A stretch of DNA of 64,000 nucleotides from Streptomyces viridochromogenes (GCF_001270495.1 NZ_LGUR01000094.1:1-64000), one strand, 5' to 3'. Counted from the first letter of the stretch, positions 50,112-58,843 are shown. Notes: a model not told the origin generated them from the sequence alone. Program-made: numbers and translations.

Positions 50112-51134
50112 ATGATCGAACCCAGCAAGCACCAGCCCAATCCGCGAGCACAGCAAGATGCGATCGATGTCAGCGACTTCGTGTACGCCGCTACGGGGGC
50201 CCGCGTACGACGGCTGACCATGCCGGACGGGGCGCACTGGTTCCCGGCGGTGGACGTGTGCAAGCAGTTGGGGCACACCAACTCTCGGCAGGCGCTCTCC
50301 GACCATGTCCCAGATGAGCACCGAGACATTCTTGAGACCGTAAGTGGAGCTTACGGTCTCAGCATTCCCGCAGGTAGAGAGTGGCGTCGAGACCTGAACG
50401 TCATCTCTCTCCAGGGTCTGATCCTCCTGGTCAACGCCTGCACGAAGCCCTCCTGCCTGCCCTTCAAGCAGTGGGCCGCCGAGGTGATCGAAACCGTTCA
50501 GCGCGAGGGTTCCTACACCCTTGAGGAAGCCGAGGTGCAGCCCGCCGAGCCGGGTGCTCCGATCGCGTACGCGATGCCGGAACAGGTCGTCGAGGCCATC
50601 GTCCGACTTGAGGAACGCAATCTTCAGGCCGACGAACAATTCGCCGACGCCCAGCACAAGTCACTCTCCCTGCAACGTGAGATGGCGCAGACGCAACGGG
50701 GAATGGCGGAGACGCAGCGCCAGATGGTGGCAATGCAACGGGAGATGGTGGAAACGCAGCGCGCCACCCTCACCGCGCTGCAAGCAATCGCCCAGGCCAT
50801 GGACCGAATCGCCAACCGGCTCGACGTCCTGGCCCTCGACCGTCCGAAACCCGCCGCAACCGAGGCCGGGCACCCGACCACCGAAACCTTGCTGGCCGAC
50901 TGGCGGCAGCGACTGTCCGTGACGTCGGACGTCTGGGCGGTGGCGGTGGTGATCGCGCCGGTACTGGTCGAGCACGGCGAGCTGCGTCAGCCGCTCGCGT
51001 CGATCGCGGCCCGTACGGGACTGTCGGTGCACCGTGTCAACGAGTGCCTGCGGCTGCTGCGCAAGCACGCCTGTATCCACCCCCGCGGCGCCAGCGAGGA
51101 CGGGGAACCGATCTACGCGCTCGAGCACTCCTGA
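50112..51134 (+). CDS. BRO-N/antirepressor-like protein with coiled coil and C-terminal helix-turn-helix
   Basis: The product has 340 residues. A BRO-N (antirepressor-like) DNA-binding domain covers about residues 18-130 (WFPAVDVCKQLGHTNSRQAL and LNVISLQGLILLVNAC). A coiled coil at about 155-240 includes five seven-residue repeats starting at Gln188 (QREMAQT, QRGMAET, QRQMVAM, QREMVET, QRATLTA). The C-terminus has a MarR-like winged helix (LASIAARTGLSVHRVNECLR). BRO-N domains are typical of phage antirepressors, but no phage gene is nearby. The strong ribosome site GGAGGTGG sets ATG 50112. Its role is unknown and probably regulatory. Confidence 0.85.
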   Translation: MIEPSKHQPNPRAQQDAIDVSDFVYAATGARVRRLTMPDGAHWFPAVDVCKQLGHTNSRQALSDHVPDEHRDILETVSGAYGLSIPAGREWRRDLNVISLQGLILLVNACTKPSCLPFKQWAAEVIETVQREGSYTLEEAEVQPAEPGAPIAYAMPEQVVEAIVRLEERNLQADEQFADAQHKSLSLQREMAQTQRGMAETQRQMVAMQREMVETQRATLTALQAIAQAMDRIANRLDVLALDRPKPAATEAGHPTTETLLADWRQRLSVTSDVWAVAVVIAPVLVEHGELRQPLASIAARTGLSVHRVNECLRLLRKHACIHPRGASEDGEPIYALEHS

Positions 51135-51215
51135 CCGGCTTCACTGCAGAAGGGGCGGCCGCAACCGAAACTTGCGGCCGTCCCTTCTGCTTTCAACCTA
51201 TACCGCCCAGCGCCG

Positions 51216-52637
51216 TCACGCCCAAGTGATCAGCCGCTTCGGCTGTTCCAGGATCGCCGCCACGTCCGCCAGGACCTTGGAACCCAGCTCCCCGTCCACC
51301 AGCCGGTGGTCAAAGCTGAGCGCCAGCGTCGTGACCTGGCGCGGCTTCACCTTGCCCTTGTGGACCCACGGCTGGAGCTTGATCGCGCCGACCGCGAGGA
51401 TCGCGGACTCACCGGGGTTGAGGATCGGGGTGCCGGTGTCGACGCCGAAGACGCCGACGTTGGTGATGGTGACCGTGCCGCCCTGCATCGCGGCGGGAGT
51501 CGTCTTGCCGTCCCGTGCCGTCGACACCAGTTCGCCGAGCGCCTCGGCCAGCTGCGGCAGCGTCTTGGCGTGGGCGTCCTTGATGTTCGGGACGATCAGA
51601 CCGCGGGGGGTCGCCGCCGCGATGCCCAGGTTGACGTAGTGCTTCTGCACGATCTCCTGGGCCGCCTCGTCCCAGGACGCGTTGACGTCCGGGTTCCGCT
51701 TGATCGCGACCAGCAGGGCCTTGGAGATGAGCAGCAGGGGGTTCACGCGCAGGCCCGCGAACTCCTTGTCCTCCTTGAGCTCCTCGACCAGCTTCATCGT
51801 GCGCGTCACGTCCACCGTCACGAACTCCGTGACATGCGGTGCCGTGAACGCCGAGCCGACCATCGCCGCCGCCGTCGCCTTGCGGACGCCCTTCACCGGG
51901 ATACGGGTCTCGCGGGCCGTGTCGTACGAGGCCACCGGCGCCGGAGTGGCGGCGGGCGCGGCGACCGGGGCGGCCTGGGGCACCGGCTCGGCGGCCGGGG
52001 CCTGCGGGGCCACCGCCGCGTGGACGTCCTCACGCGTGATGATGCCGTCGGGGCCGGTCGGGGTGACCGTCGTCAGGTCGACACCCAGGTCCTTCGCCAG
52101 CTTGCGCACCGGAGGCTTCGCCAGCGGCCGGGGAGGCGTCACCGCAGCGGCGGGGCCGTGGCCGTTCAGCTCGGACTGGAGGGCCTGCACCGACGGGGAG
52201 GGCTCCTGGCGTGGCACGTCGGCCCCCTTGCGCGGGCGGCGCTTCGTCGAGGACGCGGCCACGCCGTAGCCGACCAGCACCGGCTGGCGGCCCTGGGGCT
52301 TGGCCTCCTCCGGCTCCGTCTCGGCCGGCGCCCGGACCTGGGCCTGGGCCGGCGCCTCGACGGCAGGGGCTGCCCCGCCCGCCAGGTCCACCGCGATGAT
52401 CGCCGTACCGACGTCCACCGTCGTGCCCTCGGGGAAGTGCAGCTCGCGGACCACCCCGTCGTACGGGATGGGCAGTTCGACGGCCGCCTTGGCGGTCTCG
52501 ACCTCGCACACCACCTGGCCGTCGGTGACCGTGTCGCCCGGCTGGACGTACCACTTGAGGATCTCGGCCTCGGTGAGTCCCTCGCCCACGTCGGGCATCT
52601 TGAACTCGCGCACGGACGCTTCCGTCATCGTCGTCAC
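51216..52637 (-). CDS. bkdC: Branched-chain alpha-keto acid dehydrogenase E2 (dihydrolipoyl acyltransferase)
   Basis: The product has 473 residues from GTG 52637, which has GGAGAGG upstream and lies 10 bases after the E1-beta gene. One lipoyl domain is present (lipoyl Lys50 in VETAKAAVE), then an Ala/Pro linker. A peripheral-subunit-binding domain follows (PPVRKLAKDLGVDLTTVTPT). The acyltransferase domain has the catalytic FDHRLVDGELG (HxxxDG). It transfers branched acyl groups to CoA, feeding branched fatty acid and polyketide starters. ATG 52628 is an alternative start. No E3 gene is in the operon. Confidence 0.96.
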   Translation of the reverse strand: MTTMTEASVREFKMPDVGEGLTEAEILKWYVQPGDTVTDGQVVCEVETAKAAVELPIPYDGVVRELHFPEGTTVDVGTAIIAVDLAGGAAPAVEAPAQAQVRAPAETEPEEAKPQGRQPVLVGYGVAASSTKRRPRKGADVPRQEPSPSVQALQSELNGHGPAAAVTPPRPLAKPPVRKLAKDLGVDLTTVTPTGPDGIITREDVHAAVAPQAPAAEPVPQAAPVAAPAATPAPVASYDTARETRIPVKGVRKATAAAMVGSAFTAPHVTEFVTVDVTRTMKLVEELKEDKEFAGLRVNPLLLISKALLVAIKRNPDVNASWDEAAQEIVQKHYVNLGIAAATPRGLIVPNIKDAHAKTLPQLAEALGELVSTARDGKTTPAAMQGGTVTITNVGVFGVDTGTPILNPGESAILAVGAIKLQPWVHKGKVKPRQVTTLALSFDHRLVDGELGSKVLADVAAILEQPKRLITWA

Positions 52638-52647
52638 GACCCTCTCC

Positions 52648-53625
52648 TCAGTACGCCAGGGCACGGTCGACGGCGTCGAGTACCCGGTCCAGGCCCGGCA
52701 GGTACTCCTCCTCCAGACGCGCCGGCGGATACGGGGCGTGATAGCCGCCCACCCGCAGCACCGGGGCCTCCAGGTGGTAGAAGCAGCGCTCCGTGATCCG
52801 GGCGGCGATCTCCGCGCCCGAGCCGAAGAACACCGGGGCCTCGTGGACCACGACCAGACGGCGGGTCTTCTCGACGGAGGCCTGGATCGAGTCGAAGTCG
52901 ATCGGGGAGACCGAGCGCAGGTCCAGGACCTCCAGGTTCCTGCCCTCCTCGGCGGCCGCGTCGGCGACCTCCTGGCAGAGCTTCACCATCGGGCCGTAGG
53001 CGGCCAGGGTGAGGTCCGAGCCCTCCCGGACGACCCGCGCCTTGTGCAGCGGGCCCGGGATCGCGTCGGTGTTGACCTCGGCCTTGTCCCAGTAGCGCCG
53101 CTTCGGCTCGAAGAAGATCACCGGGTCGTCGCTCTGGATGGCCTGCTGCATCATCCAGTACGCGTCCGACGGGTTGGACGGGCTGACGACCTTCAGGCCG
53201 GCCACGTGCGCGAAGAGCGCCTCGGGGGACTCCGAGTGGTGCTCCACGGCGCCGATGCCGCCGCCGTAGGGGATGCGGACGACGATCGGGAGCTTGACCT
53301 TGCCCAGCGAGCGCGCGTGCATCTTCGCCAGCTGCGTGACGATCTGGTCGTACGCCGGGAAGACGAAGCCGTCGAACTGGATCTCCACGACCGGACGGTA
53401 GCCGCGCAGGGCGAGACCGATCGCCGTGCCGACGATGCCGGACTCCGCGAGCGGGGTGTCGATGACCCGGCTCTCGCCGAAGTCCTTCTGGAGGCCGTCC
53501 GTCACCCGGAAGACGCCGCCGAGCTTGCCGACGTCCTCGCCCATGATGAGGACCTTGGGGTCCGTGTCCAGGGCGCGGCGCAGCGACTCGTTGATCGCCT
53601 TGGCCAGAGCCATCTTGTCCGCCAT
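52648..53625 (-). CDS. bkdB: Branched-chain alpha-keto acid dehydrogenase E1 component, beta subunit
   Basis: The product has 325 residues, the transketolase-like pyrimidine-binding half plus C-terminal domain of E1. Landmarks are LIMGEDVGKLGGVFRVTDGL, the thiamine-contact Glu in TPLAESGIVG, the active-site region VEHHSES, and IPYGGGIGAV. It pairs with the alpha subunit to form the thiamine-diphosphate site that decarboxylates keto acids of Val, Leu and Ile. Its ATG follows the bkdA stop by one base, so translation is coupled. Confidence 0.97.
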   Translation of the reverse strand: MADKMALAKAINESLRRALDTDPKVLIMGEDVGKLGGVFRVTDGLQKDFGESRVIDTPLAESGIVGTAIGLALRGYRPVVEIQFDGFVFPAYDQIVTQLAKMHARSLGKVKLPIVVRIPYGGGIGAVEHHSESPEALFAHVAGLKVVSPSNPSDAYWMMQQAIQSDDPVIFFEPKRRYWDKAEVNTDAIPGPLHKARVVREGSDLTLAAYGPMVKLCQEVADAAAEEGRNLEVLDLRSVSPIDFDSIQASVEKTRRLVVVHEAPVFFGSGAEIAARITERCFYHLEAPVLRVGGYHAPYPPARLEEEYLPGLDRVLDAVDRALAY

Positions 53626-53626
53626 G

Positions 53627-54802
53627 TCAGGCCCCCTCTACGTCCGTGAACGACGCCTGGTAGGCGGCGAACTGGGCGCGCTCCTCGTCGACGAGCGCAT
53701 GCCCGTCCGCGTACACGTTCTCGAAGATGGCGAAGTGGTCCGGGTCCGGCATGGCTCGGACCGCCTCGCGCACTCGTTTGCCCAACGCCTCGCTCTCGCG
53801 CTCCAGTTCCGCGAAAAATCCCTCGTCCGCGTGGTTTGAGGCCTCGAGATAGGCGCGAAGGCGCAGGATCGGGTCCTTCGCCTCCCAGGCCATACGCTCC
53901 TCGTCACCGCGGTAGCGGCTGGGGTCGTCGGAGGTGGTGTGGGCACCCATGCGGTACGTGTACGCCTCGACCAGCGTCGGTCCCTCGCCGCTGCGGGCCC
54001 GCTCCAGCGCCCACTTCGTCACGGCGAGGCAGGCCAGGACGTCGTTGCCGTCGACCCGGACGCCGGGGAAGCCGTAGCCCTGGGCGCGCTGGTACAGCGG
54101 CACCCGGGTCTGCTTCTCGGTCGGCTCGGAGATCGCCCACTGGTTGTTCTGGCAGAAGAACACCACGGGGGCGTTGTAGACCGCGGAGAAGGTGAAGGAC
54201 TCCGCGACGTCGCCCTGGCTGGAGGCGCCGTCGCCGAAGTAGGCGATGACCGCGCTGTCGGCGCCGTCCTTGGCGATGCCCATGGCGTAGCCCGTGGCGT
54301 GCAGCGTCTGGGAACCGATGACGATCGTGTAGAGCTGGAAGTTGTTGCTGTTCGGATCCCAGCCGCCGTTGTTCACGCCACGGAACATGCCGAGCAGGTT
54401 CGTCGGGTCGACCCCACGGCACCAGGCGACGCCGTGCTCTCGGTAGGTCGGGAAGACGTAGTCGTCCTCGCGGGTGGCCCGGCCGGAGCCGATCTGGGCG
54501 GCCTCCTGGCCGAGCAGCGAGGCCCACAGGCCCAGCTCGCCCTGGCGCTGCAGGGAGGTCGCCTCGGCGTCGAAGCGTCGGGTGAGCACCATGTCGCGGT
54601 AGAGGCCGCGGAGCTCGTCGGGGGTGATGCCGGCGACGTACTTGTCGTACTCGGCGTTCTTGACGCGCTTGCCCTCGGGCGTCAGCAGCTGCACGAGCTC
54701 GGGGTCCGTGCTTGGCGATTTCCTTGCGGTTGTCTTGCCGGCCGTGCTCTTGGTACCGGCGCTGCGTCGCGGCTTTCGCGCGGCAGTGCTCTCCACGGTC
54801 AC
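53627..54802 (-). CDS. bkdA: Branched-chain alpha-keto acid dehydrogenase E1 component, alpha subunit
   Basis: The product has 391 residues from GTG 54802 with a strong ribosome site (GGAGGAG). A basic, low-complexity N-terminus of about 35 residues precedes the catalytic domain. The thiamine-diphosphate motif GDG...NN is intact (YFGDGASSQGD to CQNNQWAIS). The phosphorylation-loop region YRMGAHTTSDDPSRYR is conserved. It binds thiamine diphosphate and begins the oxidative decarboxylation. It is the first gene of bkdA-bkdB-bkdC. Possible operators lie upstream at 54997-55010 and 55083-55096. Confidence 0.97.
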   Translation of the reverse strand: MTVESTAARKPRRSAGTKSTAGKTTARKSPSTDPELVQLLTPEGKRVKNAEYDKYVAGITPDELRGLYRDMVLTRRFDAEATSLQRQGELGLWASLLGQEAAQIGSGRATREDDYVFPTYREHGVAWCRGVDPTNLLGMFRGVNNGGWDPNSNNFQLYTIVIGSQTLHATGYAMGIAKDGADSAVIAYFGDGASSQGDVAESFTFSAVYNAPVVFFCQNNQWAISEPTEKQTRVPLYQRAQGYGFPGVRVDGNDVLACLAVTKWALERARSGEGPTLVEAYTYRMGAHTTSDDPSRYRGDEERMAWEAKDPILRLRAYLEASNHADEGFFAELERESEALGKRVREAVRAMPDPDHFAIFENVYADGHALVDEERAQFAAYQASFTDVEGA

Positions 54803-54996
54803 GTGTGCTCCTCCGTCGGTCCGGCTACCCGGGTTCGCCGGGTGCCAGTGCGGCTCACCTGAAGCCCTACGGACGCACAGGGTGGGTGCGGCTCGTTGGG
54901 GGACAGGCGTGACAGGTGCCCCGGCGAGCGCCCTGCAATAGGCACGTTACCCAGTGCTCCACATTTCTGTGAAACCCCTCCTGACCTGCGTTTTTG

Positions 54997-55010
54997 CTTG
55001 GATATCCAAG
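54997..55010. promoter_or_regulatory. Perfect 14-bp palindrome CTTGGATATCCAAG upstream of bkdA
   Basis: The palindrome is 195 bases upstream of the bkdA start in an AT-rich pocket. Its TTGGAT...ATCCAA arms resemble operators of GntR-type regulators (for example VanR). The cognate regulator is unknown. Confidence 0.5.
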
Positions 55011-55082
55011 TAAATCGCGAAAGTCCGGAACAAGTCCTGGTCACAGCCTTGCAGGGGGCCGGAACAACGGCACGTTATATCG

Positions 55083-55096
55083 GTGACCCAGGTCAC
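55083..55096. promoter_or_regulatory. Candidate Crp-binding site
   Basis: GTGACCCAGGTCAC fits the streptomycete Crp consensus GTG-N6-GNCAC exactly and is an inverted repeat (GTGACC/GGTCAC). It lies 281 bases from bkdA. Confidence 0.5.
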
Positions 55097-55209
55097 GGGA
55101 AGAGTCGCCGAGGGAGAGGTCACGGAAGTGGTGTGACGCTGGTCTCGGACGTGAAGGTGGAAAAGTCAGGTTATGCGTACAGAACGATCCGGCCATCCGC
55201 CGTAAACGG

Positions 55210-55251
55210 CACGCGCGCGTGGAGCCCGTTTCCGGGCCGCACGCGCGCGTG
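55210..55251 (-). terminator. Large hairpin after the first kinase gene
   Basis: Two copies of the palindrome CACGCGCGCGTG (55210-55221 and 55240-55251) flank GCCCG-TTTC-CGGGC, so the whole can form one long stem with a small internal loop. It is 22 bases beyond the kinase stop. Confidence 0.75.
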
Positions 55252-55272
55252 GCTGGGCTGTGGGGTGTCCAC

Positions 55273-56844
55273 TCAGGCGCCGCCGCCGATGGCGCCGCCC
55301 GTCGGGGCCGTCGGCTCCTCCGTCGGCTCCTCAGTCGGCTCCTCGGTGGGCTCCTCAGTCGGCTCCTCGGTGGGCTCCTCCGTCGGCTCGGCCGTGGTCG
55401 GGTCCTCGGTCGGCTCGAACGTCGGGTCCTCGGTCGGCTCGTAGGTGGGATCCTCCGTCGGCTGGTAGGTCGGGTCGGTGCCCGTGCCCGTGCCGTCGTC
55501 GGTGACGTCGTCGGTCGGCTCCTGGGTCGCCTCGTCCGTCGCCTCGTCGGTCGCCTTGTCCTCGTCGGTGGTCTGCGACGTGGTCGGCGTCTGGGTGGTG
55601 TCGCCACCGCCGCCGCCACCGCCACCGCCGTTGTTCAGTGCCAGCGCGACACCCGCCGCGATGGCGATCACCGCGAGGACGGCGAGGATCCACAGCTTGC
55701 CGCGGCCGCTGCCCTTGTTGCCACGGCCCTCGAAGCCGCCGTCGTCCCCGCCGCCGTATCCGGAGGGCAGGATCGGCTGCGGGATCTGGGTCGTGCCGGA
55801 GGCCGGGGTGCCCGGGTGCCCCATGACGGTCGTGTTCGCGAAGCCTGCCGACGGGGTGTGCCGGCCCTCGTGCACGGCCACCGGGCCGGTGTTCCAGGTG
55901 CCGGTGTGGCCGCCCTGGTCGTACAGCATCTGCAGGCCGTACTGGACGAGGCCGCGCATCTCCTCGGCCGTCTGGAACCGGTCGTCCGGCTCCTTGGCGA
56001 GCGAGCGCATGACCAGGCCGTCGAGCTCCGGAGGCGTGGCGTCGGAGACCTCGGACGGCGGGGTGGGGATGTCCTGGACGTGCTGGTAGACCACCGACAG
56101 CGGGGTCTCGCCCGTGAACGGCGGCCGCAGCGCGAGGAGTTCGTAGAGCAGACAGCCCGTCGCGTACAGGTCGGAACGGTGGTCGACCGCCTTGCCGAGC
56201 GCCTGCTCGGGCGAGAGGTACTGCGGGGTGCCCATGACCATGCCGGTCTGCGTCATCGTCGACTGCGCGCCGTGCAGGGCGCGGGCGATGCCGAAGTCCA
56301 TCACCTTCACGGCGCCGTTGTGCGTGATGATGACGTTGGCGGGCTTGATGTCGCGGTGCACGATGCCGTGCTGGTGCGAGTAGGCGAGCGCCTCCAGGAC
56401 ACCGGAGACGATGATCAGGGCCTGCTCGGGGCCGGGCGCCTCGGCGTTGAGGAGAAGGTCGCGGATGGTGCGGCCCTCGACGATCTCCATCACGATGTAC
56501 GGCACGCTGTGGGCGCCGACGATGTCCTCGCCGGAGTCGTACACGGCGACGATCGCGTGGTGGTTGAGGCCGGCCACCGACTGGGCCTCGCGCGTGAAGC
56601 GGGCCTTGGACACCGGGTCCTCGGCGAGGTCGGAGCGCAGCAGCTTGACCGCCACGGTGCGTCCGAGGCGCACGTCCTCGGCCGCGAACACCTCGGCCAT
56701 GCCGCCCCGGCCGAGTCTGCGGGTCAGCCGATAACGGCCGTCCCCGACAAGCCCGCCATTACCCCACATTTCCGGCGAGTCTGACATACCGCCGCCAGCC
56801 GCCTCGGGGTCGGACGGGCCCTGAGCGCGCTGCTGCTGTGCCAT
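55273..56844 (-). CDS. Membrane Ser/Thr protein kinase with Pro/Thr/Glu-rich extracellular repeat
   Basis: The product has 523 residues. The Hanks-type kinase domain spans about residues 37-300: glycine loop GRGGMAEVF, Lys67 (VAVKLL), HRDIKPANV (163-171), DFG 183-185, and activation loop MTQTGMVMGTPQYLSPEQA. A juxtamembrane linker and one membrane helix (LWILAVLAVIAIAAGVALAL, about 388-407) follow. The outside part is Gly/Thr/Glu/Pro-rich with PTEDPT and PTEE repeats and no PASTA domain. In-frame ATG at residue 20 is an alternative start. It is divergent from a second kinase gene. Confidence 0.94.
   Translation of the reverse strand: MAQQQRAQGPSDPEAAGGGMSDSPEMWGNGGLVGDGRYRLTRRLGRGGMAEVFAAEDVRLGRTVAVKLLRSDLAEDPVSKARFTREAQSVAGLNHHAIVAVYDSGEDIVGAHSVPYIVMEIVEGRTIRDLLLNAEAPGPEQALIIVSGVLEALAYSHQHGIVHRDIKPANVIITHNGAVKVMDFGIARALHGAQSTMTQTGMVMGTPQYLSPEQALGKAVDHRSDLYATGCLLYELLALRPPFTGETPLSVVYQHVQDIPTPPSEVSDATPPELDGLVMRSLAKEPDDRFQTAEEMRGLVQYGLQMLYDQGGHTGTWNTGPVAVHEGRHTPSAGFANTTVMGHPGTPASGTTQIPQPILPSGYGGGDDGGFEGRGNKGSGRGKLWILAVLAVIAIAAGVALALNNGGGGGGGGGDTTQTPTTSQTTDEDKATDEATDEATQEPTDDVTDDGTGTGTDPTYQPTEDPTYEPTEDPTFEPTEDPTTAEPTEEPTEEPTEEPTEEPTEEPTEEPTAPTGGAIGGGA
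55310..55393 (-). repeat. 12-bp tandem repeat encoding PTEE units
   Basis: Seven units of about GTCGGCTCCTCN start every 12 bases from 55310 to 55382, encoding (PTEE)n near the kinase C-terminus. Copy number may vary between strains. Confidence 0.85.
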
Positions 56845-57196
56845 CAGTCCTCGCCGTCGTTTCTGCCCGCGGTGCGCGCGGTGTTGTTACGGTCTCCGTC
56901 GGCCACGCTACAGCCTCCGCGCAAGCCGCCGGTCCGAGACGGCCGCCTCAATCGGAAGGAGACGGACCGGCCATCAAACCGGTACCCCGTCCACTCGTGC
57001 AAATTCTGTGCACCGGCCGTACGACCCTTGTAACGCTTCCGCGACGCTCCCTTCGCGTACGGTCACGGAACGGGCACCGCGCTTGACCTGTCAGTGCCGT
57101 GGGGCAGACTTGGCCGGGAATAGCACATTGGATCACTCGGGATCACTCGATCCACCTCAATCGCAGGCGCCCGAGAGGCTACGGGGGACGCAGAAC
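56845..57196. promoter_or_regulatory. 352-base divergent promoter region between the two kinase genes
   Basis: For the plus-strand kinase, TTGACC (57083-57088) and CAGACT (57105-57110) are spaced 16 bases, about 85 bases before its start. GCGAGGA before 56844 is the ribosome site of the other kinase. No gene is supported here. Confidence 0.5.
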
Positions 57197-58843
57197 ATGA
57201 GCCAGGACGGCGCGCAGGGCCGGTATGCGGGGCGGGCGTTGGCCGGCGGCCGCTATCAGCTGCGCGACTTGCTCGGCGAGGGCGGTATGGCCTCGGTGCA
57301 CCTCGCGTACGACTCCGTGCTCGACCGGCAGGTCGCGGTCAAGACCCTGCACACCGAGCTGGGCCGCGAGCAGGCGTTCCGCGAGCGCTTCCGCCGCGAG
57401 GCCCAGGCCGTGGCGAAGCTCACGCACACCAATATCGTCTCGGTCTTCGACACCGGCGAAGAAGATCTCGACGGCACGACGATGCCGTACATCGTCATGG
57501 AGTACATCGAGGGCCGCCCGCTCAGCTCGGTCTTCGACGCGGACGTACGGCAGTTCGGCGCGATGCCCGCCGACAAGGCGCTGAAGATCACCGCGGATGT
57601 GCTCGCGGCGCTGGAGATCAGCCACGAGATGGGCCTGGTCCACCGGGACATCAAGCCGGGCAACGTGATGATGAACAAGCGCGGCGTCGTCAAGGTGATG
57701 GACTTCGGCATCGCGCGCGCCATGCAGTCCGGTGTCACGTCCATGACACAGACCGGCATGGTCGTGGGCACCCCGCAGTACCTCTCGCCGGAACAGGCCC
57801 TCGGCCGCGGTGTGGACGCCCGCTCCGACCTCTACTCGGTCGGCATCATGCTGTTCCAACTCGTCACCGGGCGGCTGCCGTTCGACGCGGACTCCCCGCT
57901 GGCGATCGCGTACGCGCATGTGCAGGAGGAGCCGGTGGCTCCGTCCTCGATCAACCGCGCCCTGCCCCCGGCCGTGGACGCGCTGGTCGCCCGCGCACTG
58001 AAGAAGAACCCGAACGAACGCTTCCCGAGCGCCGAGTCCATGCGCGACGAGTGCCTGCGCGTGGTCGCGTCCTTCCAGGCGGCTCCGCCCAGCATCGTGC
58101 CGGGCGCGCAGACGCAGAACGGCCAGGGTGTCGGCGCCTCGGTGTTCCCGCCGGTCGGCCAGACGCCTCCGCCCGCGGGCCCGGTCCAGACGCCGTATCC
58201 GCAGACCCCGCCCCCGAACCCGTACGGCACCCCGCCGCCGTCGATGCCCTCGCCCGCGTACGGCTACCCGCAGCAGCAGCCCGGCTACCAGACACCGCCG
58301 CCTGCCTCGTACTCCCCGCAGCCGGGCAACCCGACCCCGCCGCCGTACACCATGTCGCCCCAGCAGCGGCCCGGTTCGGGTGGCGGCAAGAACAACCGGC
58401 CGGTGATCATCGGCTCGATCATCGTGTCGGTCGTCGCGGTGGGCGGCCTGATCGCGGCTCTGACGCTGAGCGGCGGCGGCACCGAGGACGACGGCGGAGG
58501 AGGCGGCGACGCTACCGCCACGGCGTCGGAGTCGACGTCGAAGGCACCCGGATACCGGGCGGGGGACAGCGGCGACACGGTCGAGACGACCGAGTGCACC
58601 GAGCCGCGGGAGTCGCTCCTCGACCCCGACAAGGTGCAGATGCCTGACTTCTCGTTCAAGTACTGGCCGTCGGTGGTCAAGTGCCTCGACGCCGCGAACT
58701 GGAAGTACAAGAAGGTCGACGTCGACGAGAACACGTTCGGCGAGGGCACCATCATGCGGCAGTCGCCCACGGCGCGTATGGACATGGACCCGGACAACCC
58801 GCCGGAGCTGGAGTTCCAGGTCTCCACGGGCAATCCGGAGTGA
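57197..58843 (+). CDS. Membrane Ser/Thr protein kinase with C-terminal PASTA-like domain
   Basis: The product has 548 residues. The kinase domain spans about residues 20-285: GEGGMASVH, Lys49 (VAVKTL), HRDIKPGNV (149-157), DFG 169-171, and MTQTGMVVGTPQYLSPEQA. A long Pro/Gln/Tyr-rich linker (about 310-425) precedes one membrane helix (VIIGSIIVSVVAVGGLIAALTL, split as VIIGSIIVSVVAV, GGLIAALTL). The outside domain of about 75 residues has two Cys (TTECTEP, VVKCLDA) and a PASTA-like pattern (GEGTIMRQSPTA). PASTA domains sense cell-wall fragments. ATG 57197 has GGGGGAC 8 bases upstream. Confidence 0.94.
   Translation: MSQDGAQGRYAGRALAGGRYQLRDLLGEGGMASVHLAYDSVLDRQVAVKTLHTELGREQAFRERFRREAQAVAKLTHTNIVSVFDTGEEDLDGTTMPYIVMEYIEGRPLSSVFDADVRQFGAMPADKALKITADVLAALEISHEMGLVHRDIKPGNVMMNKRGVVKVMDFGIARAMQSGVTSMTQTGMVVGTPQYLSPEQALGRGVDARSDLYSVGIMLFQLVTGRLPFDADSPLAIAYAHVQEEPVAPSSINRALPPAVDALVARALKKNPNERFPSAESMRDECLRVVASFQAAPPSIVPGAQTQNGQGVGASVFPPVGQTPPPAGPVQTPYPQTPPPNPYGTPPPSMPSPAYGYPQQQPGYQTPPPASYSPQPGNPTPPPYTMSPQQRPGSGGGKNNRPVIIGSIIVSVVAVGGLIAALTLSGGGTEDDGGGGGDATATASESTSKAPGYRAGDSGDTVETTECTEPRESLLDPDKVQMPDFSFKYWPSVVKCLDAANWKYKKVDVDENTFGEGTIMRQSPTARMDMDPDNPPELEFQVSTGNPE

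Larger units (their letters stand above)
54803..55272. other. 470-base gene-free region upstream of bkdA
   Basis: It holds the bkdA promoter region, a 14-bp palindrome (54997-55010), a Crp-consensus site (55083-55096), a locally AT-rich run near 54990-55020 and the terminator of the downstream kinase gene (55210-55251). No coding frame is supported. Confidence 0.6.

Noticed and set aside
54963..54976. TTTCTGTGAAAC upstream of bkdA as a degenerate parS
   Set aside because: The palindromic centre ACGT is missing, so ParB binding is unlikely.
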